Counted from the first letter of the stretch, positions 1 through 6,639 are shown. The stretch is 9,105 bases of DNA from Deltaproteobacteria bacterium (GCA_018400255.1 JAGYMO010000194.1:1-9105), one strand, 5' to 3'. A program made the numbers and translations. The notes: a model not told the origin generated them from the letters alone.

Positions 1-34
1 TGTGCAAAGGTAAGGAGACCCGTGTATCTACTAT

Positions 35-99
35 GGTGGAGAGATGAGAGAAAGAAGGTTAAATCTTTCTCCAGCAGGATACTTAATGTTATCTCCACC
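35..99. repeat. Nested inverted repeats, possible structured RNA or cruciform
   Basis: An outer pair of perfect 8-bp arms, GGTGGAGA (35-42) and TCTCCACC (92-99), encloses a second perfect 8-bp pair, GAGAAAGA (48-55) and TCTTTCTC (64-71), which has an 8-base loop. The two stems could form together as a two-tier structure, with 5 unpaired bases on the left and 20 on the right. There is no U tract after the outer stem, so it is not a standard terminator. It may be part of an RNA, a protein-binding dyad, or the remains of a mobile palindrome. I match it to no known riboswitch class. Confidence 0.4.
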
Positions 100-181
100 C
101 CATGAAAATGATGAATAACTTTTGCGCCTGAGAAAAGAGATTTACCCTGAGGCCTATGCAGTATTACTTATCATTGACGCT

Positions 182-254
182 TGATCTCTGCTTTGCCCGA
201 TGGAATGCGAGAGCTGTTCCATCGGGACCTCTGATCTCTGACCTCTGATCTCTG
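182..254. repeat. Tandem 14-bp repeat with a partial upstream copy
   Basis: ACCTCTGATCTCTG occurs twice in perfect tandem at 227-240 and 241-254. Its 3' nine bases, TGATCTCTG, occur again at 182-190 on the far side of a perfect hairpin (196-226). The unit is low in complexity (C/T-rich with a TGA core). Runs of this kind are often dispersed between genes in environmental bacterial genomes and create spurious Arg/Ser/Gln/Glu-rich reading frames on the opposite strand. Whether this copy belongs to such a family cannot be decided from one window. Confidence 0.7.
196..226. repeat. Perfect 10-bp inverted repeat (hairpin)
   Basis: CCCGATGGAA (196-205) and TTCCATCGGG (217-226) are exact reverse complements separated by 11 bases. 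The hairpin sits between the partial and full copies of the 14-bp repeat, so it is flanked on both sides by TGATCTCTG sequences. There is no T run after the right arm, which argues against a simple rho-independent terminator. A REP-type extragenic palindrome or a miniature mobile element remnant is possible. Confidence 0.55.
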
Positions 255-315
255 CCCTTTGGTCCCTGGCTTTTCATAACAATCTGCGTAGGTTGTGCAG
301 AGAAAAGAAATAATA

Positions 316-344
316 TTGACTTTTGTGGCTCTATTGTTTAATTT
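316..344 (+). promoter_or_regulatory. Candidate sigma70-type promoter of the ABC/FmdE operon
   Basis: TTGACT (316-321) is a five-of-six match to the -35 consensus. It is followed by a 17-base spacer and TAATTT (339-344), a four-of-six match to the -10 consensus. Transcription would begin near 351 and leave a leader of about 130 bases before the ATG at 481. It is the best-placed promoter I can find for the operon, and the surrounding DNA is AT-rich. No transcript evidence is available. Confidence 0.45.
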
Positions 345-354
345 ATGTTTGATA

Positions 355-370
355 TTGATCACGAAGATCA
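355..370. promoter_or_regulatory. Short dyad near the predicted transcription start, possible operator
   Basis: TGATC (356-360) and GATCA (366-370) form a perfect inverted repeat around a 5-base spacer. The dyad lies just downstream of the predicted start site, a common place for a repressor to bind. It does not match the FNR pattern (spacing is wrong), the NikR pattern, or the ModE pattern as I know them. With 5-bp arms it could be chance. Confidence 0.25.
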
Positions 371-412
371 GTTAAAGATTATAGAATAACAACTTATAGA
401 AGCCATAAAAAT

Positions 413-462
413 AAAGCCACGAAGGCCCGCTGAGGTTGAAACCCAAGGCCCGTGGCTTTTTT
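413..462 (+). terminator. Terminator-like hairpin with U tract in the operon leader, candidate attenuator
   Basis: AAAGCCACG (413-421) pairs perfectly with CGTGGCTTT (451-459). Inside are a GGCC/GGCC stem (424-427 with 447-450) and a small GGT/ACC stem-loop (434-436 with 441-443). The right arm runs into six T residues (457-462), which is the layout of an intrinsic terminator. It ends only about six bases before the Shine-Dalgarno of the binding-protein gene and lies downstream of the candidate promoter. It is therefore better read as a conditional attenuator than as the end of an upstream gene, although it could do the latter. On the minus strand it also has a T-rich tail, so it may act in both directions. 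AGCCA occurs at 401-405 as well as in the stem (415-419), giving a possible competing partner for the 3' arm. Confidence 0.6.
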
Positions 463-467
463 ATTTT

Positions 468-474
468 AGAGGAG
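468..474 (+). promoter_or_regulatory. Shine-Dalgarno that fixes the start of the binding-protein gene
   Basis: AGAGGAG at 468-474 lies six bases before the ATG at 481. The frame is open further upstream to a TTG at 436. That codon is inside the leader hairpin and has no ribosome-binding site, and translation from it would put 15 non-signal-like residues ahead of a clean signal peptide. The ATG at 481 is therefore preferred. Confidence 0.8.
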
Positions 475-480
475 TGTAAA

Positions 481-2076
481 ATGGTGCATTTTATTAGAAG
501 ACTTAGGCTAAAAACTATCATGGCGTTGCTGACATTTTGGGTTTTGTCAATTGCAATAGTGTTTGCGGAAGCAGAGGTTAGGGAAATACGCATAGCCGAC
601 AGCAAGGGTGACTGGGGCTACCCTAACCCTTATAGGCATTATCCTCGGGGGCCAGGCTTTATCCGCATGAGCTGGGTTTTTGACACACTTATCTGGAAAG
701 ATGATAAGGGCTATATTCCTGCGCTTGCAAAGTCATGGAGCTATGATCCAGAATCTTTGAAGTTTATTTTTGAGCTGCAGGAGGGGATTAAATGGCATGA
801 TGGAACACCGTTTAGCCCTGAGGATGTAGTTTTTACGGTAAACTATTACAAAAAACATCCCTATCACTGGGTTCCCATGGAGGATATTGAAGGCGCTGAA
901 GCCCTTGGCCTGAATGGTATTGCAATAAAACTGGCGAGACCGTTTGCGCCTTTTTTGGCATACGTTGCAGGCAGCATGCCCATTCTGCCAAGACATATCT
1001 GGCAAGGTGTAAATGACCCAAGAAAATACAGTGACCCTAAAGCCTTTATAGGATGCGGACCTTATAAATTTATTGATTTCAATAAGACTAAGGGGACCTA
1101 TCTTTATGAAGCATTTGCAGGCTATTACCAGGGTAGGCCAAAGGCGGACCGCCTTATCTATACAAAGGCGAGAGATCCAATTATTTCACTTTCCAATCGG
1201 ACGGTTGATTTTGCTAACATTAAGCCTGATATGGCCAAGGTCTTAGAGAAAAAGGGTATGATTATAATCCAAAGCGGCTGGGGCTGGAATAAAAAACTTA
1301 TGATAAACCATAAGAAACCACCTTTTAACAACAAGCATTTCCGAAAAGCCCTGGCTCACGCTATCAACCAACAGGAAATAATTGATAAGGCTCATCGTGG
1401 ATTTGGATCTCCAGCATCCTTTGGTTTGCTTCCGCCTGATCATGAATTCTATAACCAAGATACCCCAGCCTATAAGCCTGATCCTCTTGAGGCACGTCAG
1501 ATATTAGAGTCCTTAGGCTATATCAAGGGCATTGATGGTTTTTATGAAATAGATGGAAAACCTTTAAAGATTGAAATAACGGCATCAAATATTACTGTAG
1601 CAGGTGAGAGCATAGAGGATCGAGACGGCGAGGTAATAAAACGACAATTAGAGAGTGCCGGCATTCGTGTAGATTTAGTCAATCTGGAACAGGCAACGGC
1701 AGATGGGCGTGTTAAGAAATGGGAGTTTGATTTGGCCATATCCGGCCATGGAGCATTGATGGGTGATGCGAGGGTACTGAACTTAATGATAGATCCTGAG
1801 GCATCTACTTCAGTCAATTCAGCTCGGTTTGGCGCAAATAGGGAACTGCTTAGGCTGCTCAAGGATCAAATCACTGAGATGGATTCGAAAAAACGCATGG
1901 CTATTGTCCATAAAATCCAGGAAATATATGCAGACGAGCTACCAGCCATATCTCTATACTATCCTCTATCCATGGCGGCATATAGCCCTCAAAAAGGCAT
2001 TGAGTGGCATTATACAAAAGGTGGAATTAGTATAGGGATACCAATCGCCCAAAACAAGATGTCCTTGATAAATTGA
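481..2076 (+). CDS. Periplasmic solute-binding protein, family 5 (peptide/nickel ABC importer class)
   Basis: This protein captures the substrate in the periplasm and delivers it to the importer encoded by the next three genes. From the ATG at 481 it is 531 residues, normal for SBP_bac_5 proteins of the DppA/OppA/NikA class. Residues 1-29 form a signal peptide: basic RRLRLK, a hydrophobic core, and a probable cut after VFA. There is no lipobox cysteine, so it should be a soluble periplasmic protein. The family signature is clear at about residues 103-118 (IKWHDGTPFSPEDVVF). Around 43-52 is an aromatic and proline-rich stretch (GDWGYPNPYR). The gene leads the operon, and the first permease starts 13 bases after its stop. 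Known ligands of the family include peptides, Ni chelates, heme, sugars and opine metallophores. I cannot read the ligand from the sequence. The FmdE gene in the same operon makes me favour a metal complex or cofactor-like molecule over ordinary peptides, as inference only. Confidence 0.93.
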   Translation: MVHFIRRLRLKTIMALLTFWVLSIAIVFAEAEVREIRIADSKGDWGYPNPYRHYPRGPGFIRMSWVFDTLIWKDDKGYIPALAKSWSYDPESLKFIFELQEGIKWHDGTPFSPEDVVFTVNYYKKHPYHWVPMEDIEGAEALGLNGIAIKLARPFAPFLAYVAGSMPILPRHIWQGVNDPRKYSDPKAFIGCGPYKFIDFNKTKGTYLYEAFAGYYQGRPKADRLIYTKARDPIISLSNRTVDFANIKPDMAKVLEKKGMIIIQSGWGWNKKLMINHKKPPFNNKHFRKALAHAINQQEIIDKAHRGFGSPASFGLLPPDHEFYNQDTPAYKPDPLEARQILESLGYIKGIDGFYEIDGKPLKIEITASNITVAGESIEDRDGEVIKRQLESAGIRVDLVNLEQATADGRVKKWEFDLAISGHGALMGDARVLNLMIDPEASTSVNSARFGANRELLRLLKDQITEMDSKKRMAIVHKIQEIYADELPAISLYYPLSMAAYSPQKGIEWHYTKGGISIGIPIAQNKMSLIN

Positions 2077-2089
2077 GGCGTTAAAGGGA

Positions 2090-3073
2090 ATGATTGATTC
2101 TATTAATCATTGTACGCCGAGATGGCTGGGTATGGCTGTTGCCTTTGGATTGGCTGCTCTAATTATGATCTACCTGAGTTATTCCTTGCCCCGTTTGTTG
2201 CCAGGCGATTTTGTCATATCTATGTACTCCAGCTCTCAGGTAACCCTGACCTCTGAACAGGAGACAGAGCTAAGGGACTACTACATGGAGGACCCTGGAT
2301 TTTTCAAATATGCGCTAAGGCTTGCTCATTTAGATTGGGGCTATTCTTATGCCTTTCTCATGCCTGTTTCCGCGCTTTTTTTTAGCGCACTACCCTGGAC
2401 ACTGCTTTTATTAGGTACGGCACATATACTATCAATGTTTATTGGTTTTGTATCTGGCGTAGAGGTTGCATGGAGGAGGGACAGCTGGCTGGAAAAAGGT
2501 ATGGTAAGCACTATGACGATCCTCGAGGGGGTCCCTGAGATAAGCACCGGGGTTGTCCTCCTTGTTTTATTTGCCTTGCACCTTGAGTGGTTTCCAGCTT
2601 CAGGGGCAACTACAGCCTATGCTGAATTATCATTCTGGACTAAGCTCATAGATATAGGATATCATCTAGCCTTGCCACTCCTTACCCTTATCCTTGCATA
2701 TTTTCCTGGTAATTTCTTGCTAGCACGGAACAGCATGGTCATGGTGATAAAAAAGCCTTATATCATGACGGCAAAGGCCAAGGGTTTACCCGATAGAAGG
2801 ATTCGTTATGCGCATGCTGCAAGAAATGCCCTTTTGCCCTTGGTTACCAGGTTCGGACTTCGCCTGGCTTTTATTATTACCGGGGCGCTTGTCGTAGAGA
2901 GAATATTTTCTTATCCAGGCTTAGGAACTCTCCTGTTTAATGCGATTAAGGCCAGGGATCTGCCTTTGATACAATCAGTGGTGCTGGTTTCCTCTCTGAT
3001 GGTTCTTGCTATTATTCTTTGCTTGGAAATAATCTACCGTATAATAGACCCGAGGGTTGTATATGAACATTAG
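2090..3073 (+). CDS. ABC importer permease, DppB/NikB type
   Basis: This is one of the two inner-membrane subunits that form the transport channel. Its 327 residues fit the DppB/OppB family. An N-terminal membrane segment (about 13-33) is followed by PRLLPGD, the counterpart of the family's usual R-hxPGDP motif. A periplasmic stretch comes next, then membrane segments at roughly 102-125, 155-172, 192-218, 258-278 and 296-318. The cytoplasmic EAA loop that docks on the ATPase is visible at about 225-251, including TAKAKGLPDRRI and NALLP. The family's C-terminal signature RIFSYPGLGTLL is at about 281-292, with a conserved ARD at 288-290. The start has an AAAGGG Shine-Dalgarno very close to the ATG. 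It overlaps the next gene by 11 bases, consistent with coupled translation. Confidence 0.94.
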   Translation: MIDSINHCTPRWLGMAVAFGLAALIMIYLSYSLPRLLPGDFVISMYSSSQVTLTSEQETELRDYYMEDPGFFKYALRLAHLDWGYSYAFLMPVSALFFSALPWTLLLLGTAHILSMFIGFVSGVEVAWRRDSWLEKGMVSTMTILEGVPEISTGVVLLVLFALHLEWFPASGATTAYAELSFWTKLIDIGYHLALPLLTLILAYFPGNFLLARNSMVMVIKKPYIMTAKAKGLPDRRIRYAHAARNALLPLVTRFGLRLAFIITGALVVERIFSYPGLGTLLFNAIKARDLPLIQSVVLVSSLMVLAIILCLEIIYRIIDPRVVYEH

Positions 3074-3917
3074 ATTTAAAAAGGGGCTGTTCAGGGATCG
3101 CTGGTTTACGGTAGGGTTTTTTTTGGCCGTTTTTTTTGCTGCGCTAACCCTGTTTGGCCCTGCGCTATCACCATTTGACCCATGGGATATGTCTTTTGAG
3201 CCCATATCGCCACCTACGGCAGATCATATACTTGGGGTAAACGATGGGGGGCAGGATATTTTTTCTGAGCTCCTCTATGCTATTCGTAACACAGTTGTCT
3301 TCGGCCTGATAAGCGGCTTAGTGGCACTGGGGCTCGGGGTGTTAATAGGGATTGTTGCAGGCTGGTCTGGAGGGCTTATTGATATCATACTTATGCGTAT
3401 TTCCGACGTTTTTTTGGCAGTTCCCGTTATCATGGTACTTATATTAATAGCCGCCCTTTTTCGACCCGCGCCACTTTTTCTGGCCCTTATACTGGCAGGC
3501 TTTATGTGGCCGACAATAAGTAAGACTATCCGTGCCCAGACGCTCAGTACAAGAGAGGCGCCCCATATTAGGGCTGCACAGCAGATGGGAGGTAGCAGCT
3601 GGTATATCATTCATCGTCATTTGATGCCTGAGATCTTTCCTCTTTACCTGATAGGATTTGCGGCTAAATGCAGAATGGCCGTTTTTATGGAGGCTTCGCT
3701 CGCATTTCTCGGTCTTTTTGATCCAAGCCGAAAGTCTCTTGGTATGATGATAAGCTACGCCATAAAATATTACTATTTGGATATTTGGTGGAACTGGTTG
3801 CTTCCGCCTATAGCCTGTTTATCTCTATTGATAATGACTGTTACATTTTTGGCTATTAGCCTGGAGAAGGTACTTGACCCTAGACTCAAAGATACCTTAA
3901 AGGAAAGCACTGCATGA
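3063..3917 (+). CDS. ABC importer permease, DppC/NikC type
   Basis: This is the second channel subunit, pairing with the upstream DppB-like protein. I choose the ATG at 3063, giving 284 residues. It sits 6 bases after GAGGG at 3052-3056. A TTG two codons earlier directly follows that same Shine-Dalgarno and is too close to use it. The protein has an N-terminal membrane segment (about 14-34) and the family's LGVNDGGQDIFSELLYAIR block at 58-75, which corresponds to the usual LGTDxxGRDxxSRxxxGxR. Further membrane segments lie at about 80-100, 115-132, 136-150, 190-215 and 245-268. The EAA loop spans about 155-190 (REAPHIRAAQQMG, then HLMPE). The ASLAFLGL signature is at 211-218, and the C-terminal LDPRLK is typical of the family. 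Its stop overlaps the ATPase start as ATGA. Confidence 0.94.
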   Translation: MNIRFKKGLFRDRWFTVGFFLAVFFAALTLFGPALSPFDPWDMSFEPISPPTADHILGVNDGGQDIFSELLYAIRNTVVFGLISGLVALGLGVLIGIVAGWSGGLIDIILMRISDVFLAVPVIMVLILIAALFRPAPLFLALILAGFMWPTISKTIRAQTLSTREAPHIRAAQQMGGSSWYIIHRHLMPEIFPLYLIGFAAKCRMAVFMEASLAFLGLFDPSRKSLGMMISYAIKYYYLDIWWNWLLPPIACLSLLIMTVTFLAISLEKVLDPRLKDTLKESTA

Positions 3918-5866
3918 GCCTTTATATTGAAAAATTAAGCGTACTCTACAAGGAAAACTCCCATGCTATTCAGGCCCTGGAGGAGGTAAACCTTGAGTTG
4001 CATTCAGGTAAGTGCCTGTCCATAATAGGAGAATCTGGATCAGGCAAGACAACATTGGCGCTTGCATGCCTGGGGCTTTTGCCGAAAAATGCCTCGATTG
4101 AAGGTGAAATCAGACTTAATGGAAGGCCAGTTGACTATGATGATGAAAAGTCGTTAAACGACTTGCGGTGGGCAGAAATTTCCATTGTGTTTCAGAACGG
4201 GGCTGCTAATCTCAACCCGGTGCACCGTATAATTGATCAGGTAGCCGAACCACTCATTCATCGGAAAGGTATTGGCCATGAAGAGGCAATTTCCTCTGCG
4301 GCAAAGATATTGGGTGAATTCGGGCTTGGTCATAATGAATGCAATCGTTTCCCGCAACAACTTAGTGGCGGGCAGATTCAGCGAGCTTTGCTTGCTATGG
4401 CCCTCATTATGGATCCTGATGTGCTGATTTTGGATGAACCCACCTGTGGCCTTGATGCTCTAACAAAAAGTATGGTTGCAAATATCATCCGGGAGACTAA
4501 AGACAAGAATAAGGCCGTTTTGCTAATAACCCATGATTTGGAATTTGCCGAGCGTAACTCCGATGTTGTTGCTATGCTCTATTTAGGCCAGATCATGGAA
4601 ACACTTCCCTCTAAGGACCTATTTCACTCACCAATGCACCCATACACAATGGCGATGGTGAGGGCTTATCCTGCCATGAATACGGCAAGAGACCTTGGAG
4701 GAATACGGGGAGATGCGTTTTACCGCACTATGCATCAGCATGGGCACAAGAAAGGAGCAGTCTACAGGCATACACACATACAATCGCCTGGCTATGAACA
4801 TGAAAGCGGTCACGCCCCATCCACAGGTTGCATTTTTCAGAATAGGTGTACCCAGGCTGTAGATGCCTGTAGACTTGAGCCAGTAGCCCTGGAGGTTATA
4901 GGTGGCCATGAGGTCCGTTGCGTAAGACACGGTATTGTTGATATCCTTTCCCTTAAAGGCGTAGAGAAAAAATATGGCGATGTAGTTGCCTTAAACTCCA
5001 CTAATTTTACGATTAAGGCGGGGGAGGTTTTTTCGCTGGTAGGGGAAACAGGCTCTGGCAAGACGACGCTAGCGATGATTGCAGCTGGTGTGCTAAAACC
5101 TGAAAATGGAAAGAGAATTTTTGAAGGAAAGGATATGGATGACTGGATAAGGAGTGATTATGAATCTTTCTCTCGTAAAACAGGCGTAGTTTTTCAGAAT
5201 CCGGCAGAGGCAATCAGTCATCGCTTTACTGTTTTTGAGGCCGTGGCTGAGCCCCTAAGGATCCATGGCCTTTTTAATAATAATGATGAGTTAAATACGA
5301 AGGTTAAGGAGGCCTTAGGCTATGTTCATCTTTCAACTGACACCGCATTCTTGGGACGCTACCCACATGAGTTAAATATGGGTGCCCTTCAAAGGGTGAG
5401 TATAGCGAGAGCGCTTGTTTTGAAGCCATCATTACTAATCGCAGACGAGCCCACGAGTTCTCTCGACCCCAGCGTACAGGCAAAGGTGATCAAATTACTC
5501 TTGGAGCTCCAGACCGAGTTAGGGCTTTCAATGCTTTTTGTGACCCACGATATTGGCCTGGCAAGGAAAATAAGCGACCGAATCGGGGTAATGCTGAGTG
5601 GCCGGCTTGTAGAGGTAGGGCCTGCCTCCTTAATCATTGAACGCCCGGCCCATCCTTACACGAGGCTTCTGATAGACAGTGTCAGTGGCATACCGCCTGA
5701 TTTTCCAAAATCACAGTTAACTCTTGCGAGCAACAGTGGTTGCCCGTTTACAGAGCGCTGCAACCGTGTAAAAGATGTATGCAAGCATAAAAATCCTTCA
5801 CTCATTGGGATTGAGGAAAGGCTTGTGGCTTGCCATTATCCCCTTATCTCGAAAAATGTTAAATGA
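3914..5866 (+). CDS. Fused double ABC ATPase (DppD-DppF type) of the importer
   Basis: This cytosolic subunit powers the importer. Its 650 residues hold two complete nucleotide-binding domains, as in YejF and GsiA, where many relatives use separate DppD and DppF proteins. First half: Walker A GESGSGKT at 39-46, Q-loop Q94, signature LSGGQ at 150-154, Walker B with D174/E175, switch His 207. Second half: Walker A GETGSGKT at 377-384, Q428, Walker B with D511/E512, switch His 545. Its signature is degenerate, LNMGA at 487-491. Each half ends in the oligopeptide-transporter C-terminal region with four cysteines spaced Cx5Cx6Cx16C (C306, C312, C319, C336 and C610, C616, C623, C640). Such cysteines are thought to hold an iron-sulfur cluster in relatives. 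Between NBD1 and its cysteine motif lies a histidine-rich segment (about 273-300, seven His), which is unusual and suggests metal binding. It overlaps the DppC-like gene by four bases, and FmdE starts 39 bases downstream. Confidence 0.95.
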   Translation: MSLYIEKLSVLYKENSHAIQALEEVNLELHSGKCLSIIGESGSGKTTLALACLGLLPKNASIEGEIRLNGRPVDYDDEKSLNDLRWAEISIVFQNGAANLNPVHRIIDQVAEPLIHRKGIGHEEAISSAAKILGEFGLGHNECNRFPQQLSGGQIQRALLAMALIMDPDVLILDEPTCGLDALTKSMVANIIRETKDKNKAVLLITHDLEFAERNSDVVAMLYLGQIMETLPSKDLFHSPMHPYTMAMVRAYPAMNTARDLGGIRGDAFYRTMHQHGHKKGAVYRHTHIQSPGYEHESGHAPSTGCIFQNRCTQAVDACRLEPVALEVIGGHEVRCVRHGIVDILSLKGVEKKYGDVVALNSTNFTIKAGEVFSLVGETGSGKTTLAMIAAGVLKPENGKRIFEGKDMDDWIRSDYESFSRKTGVVFQNPAEAISHRFTVFEAVAEPLRIHGLFNNNDELNTKVKEALGYVHLSTDTAFLGRYPHELNMGALQRVSIARALVLKPSLLIADEPTSSLDPSVQAKVIKLLLELQTELGLSMLFVTHDIGLARKISDRIGVMLSGRLVEVGPASLIIERPAHPYTRLLIDSVSGIPPDFPKSQLTLASNSGCPFTERCNRVKDVCKHKNPSLIGIEERLVACHYPLISKNVK

Positions 5867-5905
5867 AAGATTTGGTAAGATTACGATAAAGAAGGAGAAT
5901 ATTGA

Positions 5906-6520
5906 ATGAGAAATGTAGCAGTAAGTACAGATTTAATTCAACAGACGATTAATTTTCATGGTCATTCCTGCCCTGGACTCGCCTTTGGAATAAGGGCATC
6001 AGAGCTAGCCATGCGCTATTTCAACCGGGCGTCGGATGAAGAGATTGTTGCTGTTGTTGAGACGGATATGTGTGCGGTAGATGCAATTCAATTTTTGACG
6101 GGGTGTACCTTCGGAAAGGGAAACCTGATACATCTGGATTATGGGAAAAACGCCTTTACCTTCTACCGTCGTCATGATGGTAAAGGAATGCGCATCATGA
6201 CACGTCCAAATATCTTTCCCAAGGATAGCGATGAGCTTGATACCCTTCAAAAGAAGATGATTGGAAATCGGCTTACCCCGGAAGAGCAAAAAAGGTACAA
6301 AAAGCTGATGGAATCGAGGGTTAAGCATATAATGGGCGCAAAATTGGAGGAGCTTTTCGAGGCCAAGCCGGCAAATGGCCCTGTGCCGAAAAAGGCAAGG
6401 ATACTGGAAAGCTTGATCTGTCAATCCTGCGGTGAGATGGTTATGGAATCTCGCACGAGAACGTTTCTTGGTAAAACATTTTGTATACCTTGCTTTAATG
6501 CTGTAGAAAAAAAGTCTTAG
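5906..6520 (+). CDS. FmdE-family protein with C-terminal treble-clef zinc finger
   Basis: This is a predicted cytosolic protein of 204 residues, with no signal peptide or membrane segment. The FmdE domain (PF02663) covers about 10-145. It shows the hallmark HGHSCPGLAFG at 18-28, with H18, H20 and C22 as the likely active or metal-binding cluster, then ETDMCAVDAIQ at 52-62 with C56, and TGCTFGKGN at 65-73 with C67. The C-terminal finger has Cys pairs C172/C175 and C193/C196, and the family's structural studies describe this finger as an accessory domain. FmdE was named from the molybdenum formylmethanofuran dehydrogenase operon of methanogens, where it is not a proven catalytic subunit. Bacterial members lack a settled function. 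GAAGGAG at 5891-5897 is 8 bases before the ATG and is the strongest Shine-Dalgarno in the operon. The 39-base gap and shared strand make it the last operon gene. A role in receiving or inserting a metal or cofactor imported by the ABC system is inference. Confidence 0.93.
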   Translation: MRNVAVSTDLIQQTINFHGHSCPGLAFGIRASELAMRYFNRASDEEIVAVVETDMCAVDAIQFLTGCTFGKGNLIHLDYGKNAFTFYRRHDGKGMRIMTRPNIFPKDSDELDTLQKKMIGNRLTPEEQKRYKKLMESRVKHIMGAKLEELFEAKPANGPVPKKARILESLICQSCGEMVMESRTRTFLGKTFCIPCFNAVEKKS

Positions 6521-6607
6521 AATACTAAAAAATGTAGCCTTGTTTGTATTGTGTAATAACAACTTTATGGCATAAAAGGTCTTCATCTACGATAGAAAAA
6601 AGAAACT

Positions 6608-6639
6608 TCAGTCCGGGGAGCCGGGTACGTGGCGACTGA
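6608..6639. repeat. GC-rich stem-loop in the intergenic region
   Basis: TCAGTC (6608-6613) pairs perfectly with GACTGA (6634-6639). GCC (6620-6622) can pair with GGC (6631-6633) inside, leaving an 8-base loop. The segment is clearly more GC-rich than the AT-rich DNA on both sides. There is no U tract after it. It could be a structured leader RNA, a 3' stability element of the FmdE transcript, or a REP-like palindrome. I match it to no riboswitch class. Confidence 0.35.

Larger units (their letters stand above)
1..315. other. Gene-free left flank with palindromes and repeats
   Basis: I see no supportable gene here. Frame 1 is open from the window edge to a TGA at 103-105 (34 codons). It could be the tail of an upstream gene, but its composition is not convincing and I recognise no family. 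The minus-strand reading through the tandem repeat is the low-complexity, Arg/Ser/Gln-rich type that such repeats often generate, and I do not treat it as a gene. What the stretch does hold is listed separately: nested inverted repeats at 35-99 and a repeat/hairpin cluster at 182-254. Confidence 0.6.

Noticed and set aside
1..105. Open frame from the window edge to TGA at 103-105 as the end of an upstream gene
   Set aside because: It has only 34 codons, no recognisable family, and overlaps nested inverted repeats. It is possible but cannot be supported.
171..362. 63-residue minus-strand reading frame
   Set aside because: It reads through the tandem TGATCTCTG repeat and gives low-complexity Arg/Ser/Gln-rich sequence, with no family or ribosome-binding support.
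355..370. FNR, NikR or ModE binding site near the promoter
   Set aside because: The dyad TGATC-N5-GATCA has the wrong spacing for FNR and does not match NikR or ModE patterns as I know them. It is kept only as an unnamed dyad.
413..462. Known molybdenum-cofactor, tungsten or NiCo riboswitch in the leader
   Set aside because: I could not match the conserved core of any of these. The structure is described as an unclassified terminator-like hairpin.
436..480. TTG start giving a 546-residue binding protein
   Set aside because: The codon lies in the loop of the leader hairpin, has no Shine-Dalgarno, and would place a non-signal segment in front of a clean signal peptide. ATG at 481 with AGAGGAG is far better.
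6005..6586. 193-residue minus-strand reading frame opposite FmdE
   Set aside because: It is antisense to a clear FmdE-family gene with conserved motifs, and its own translation resembles no family.
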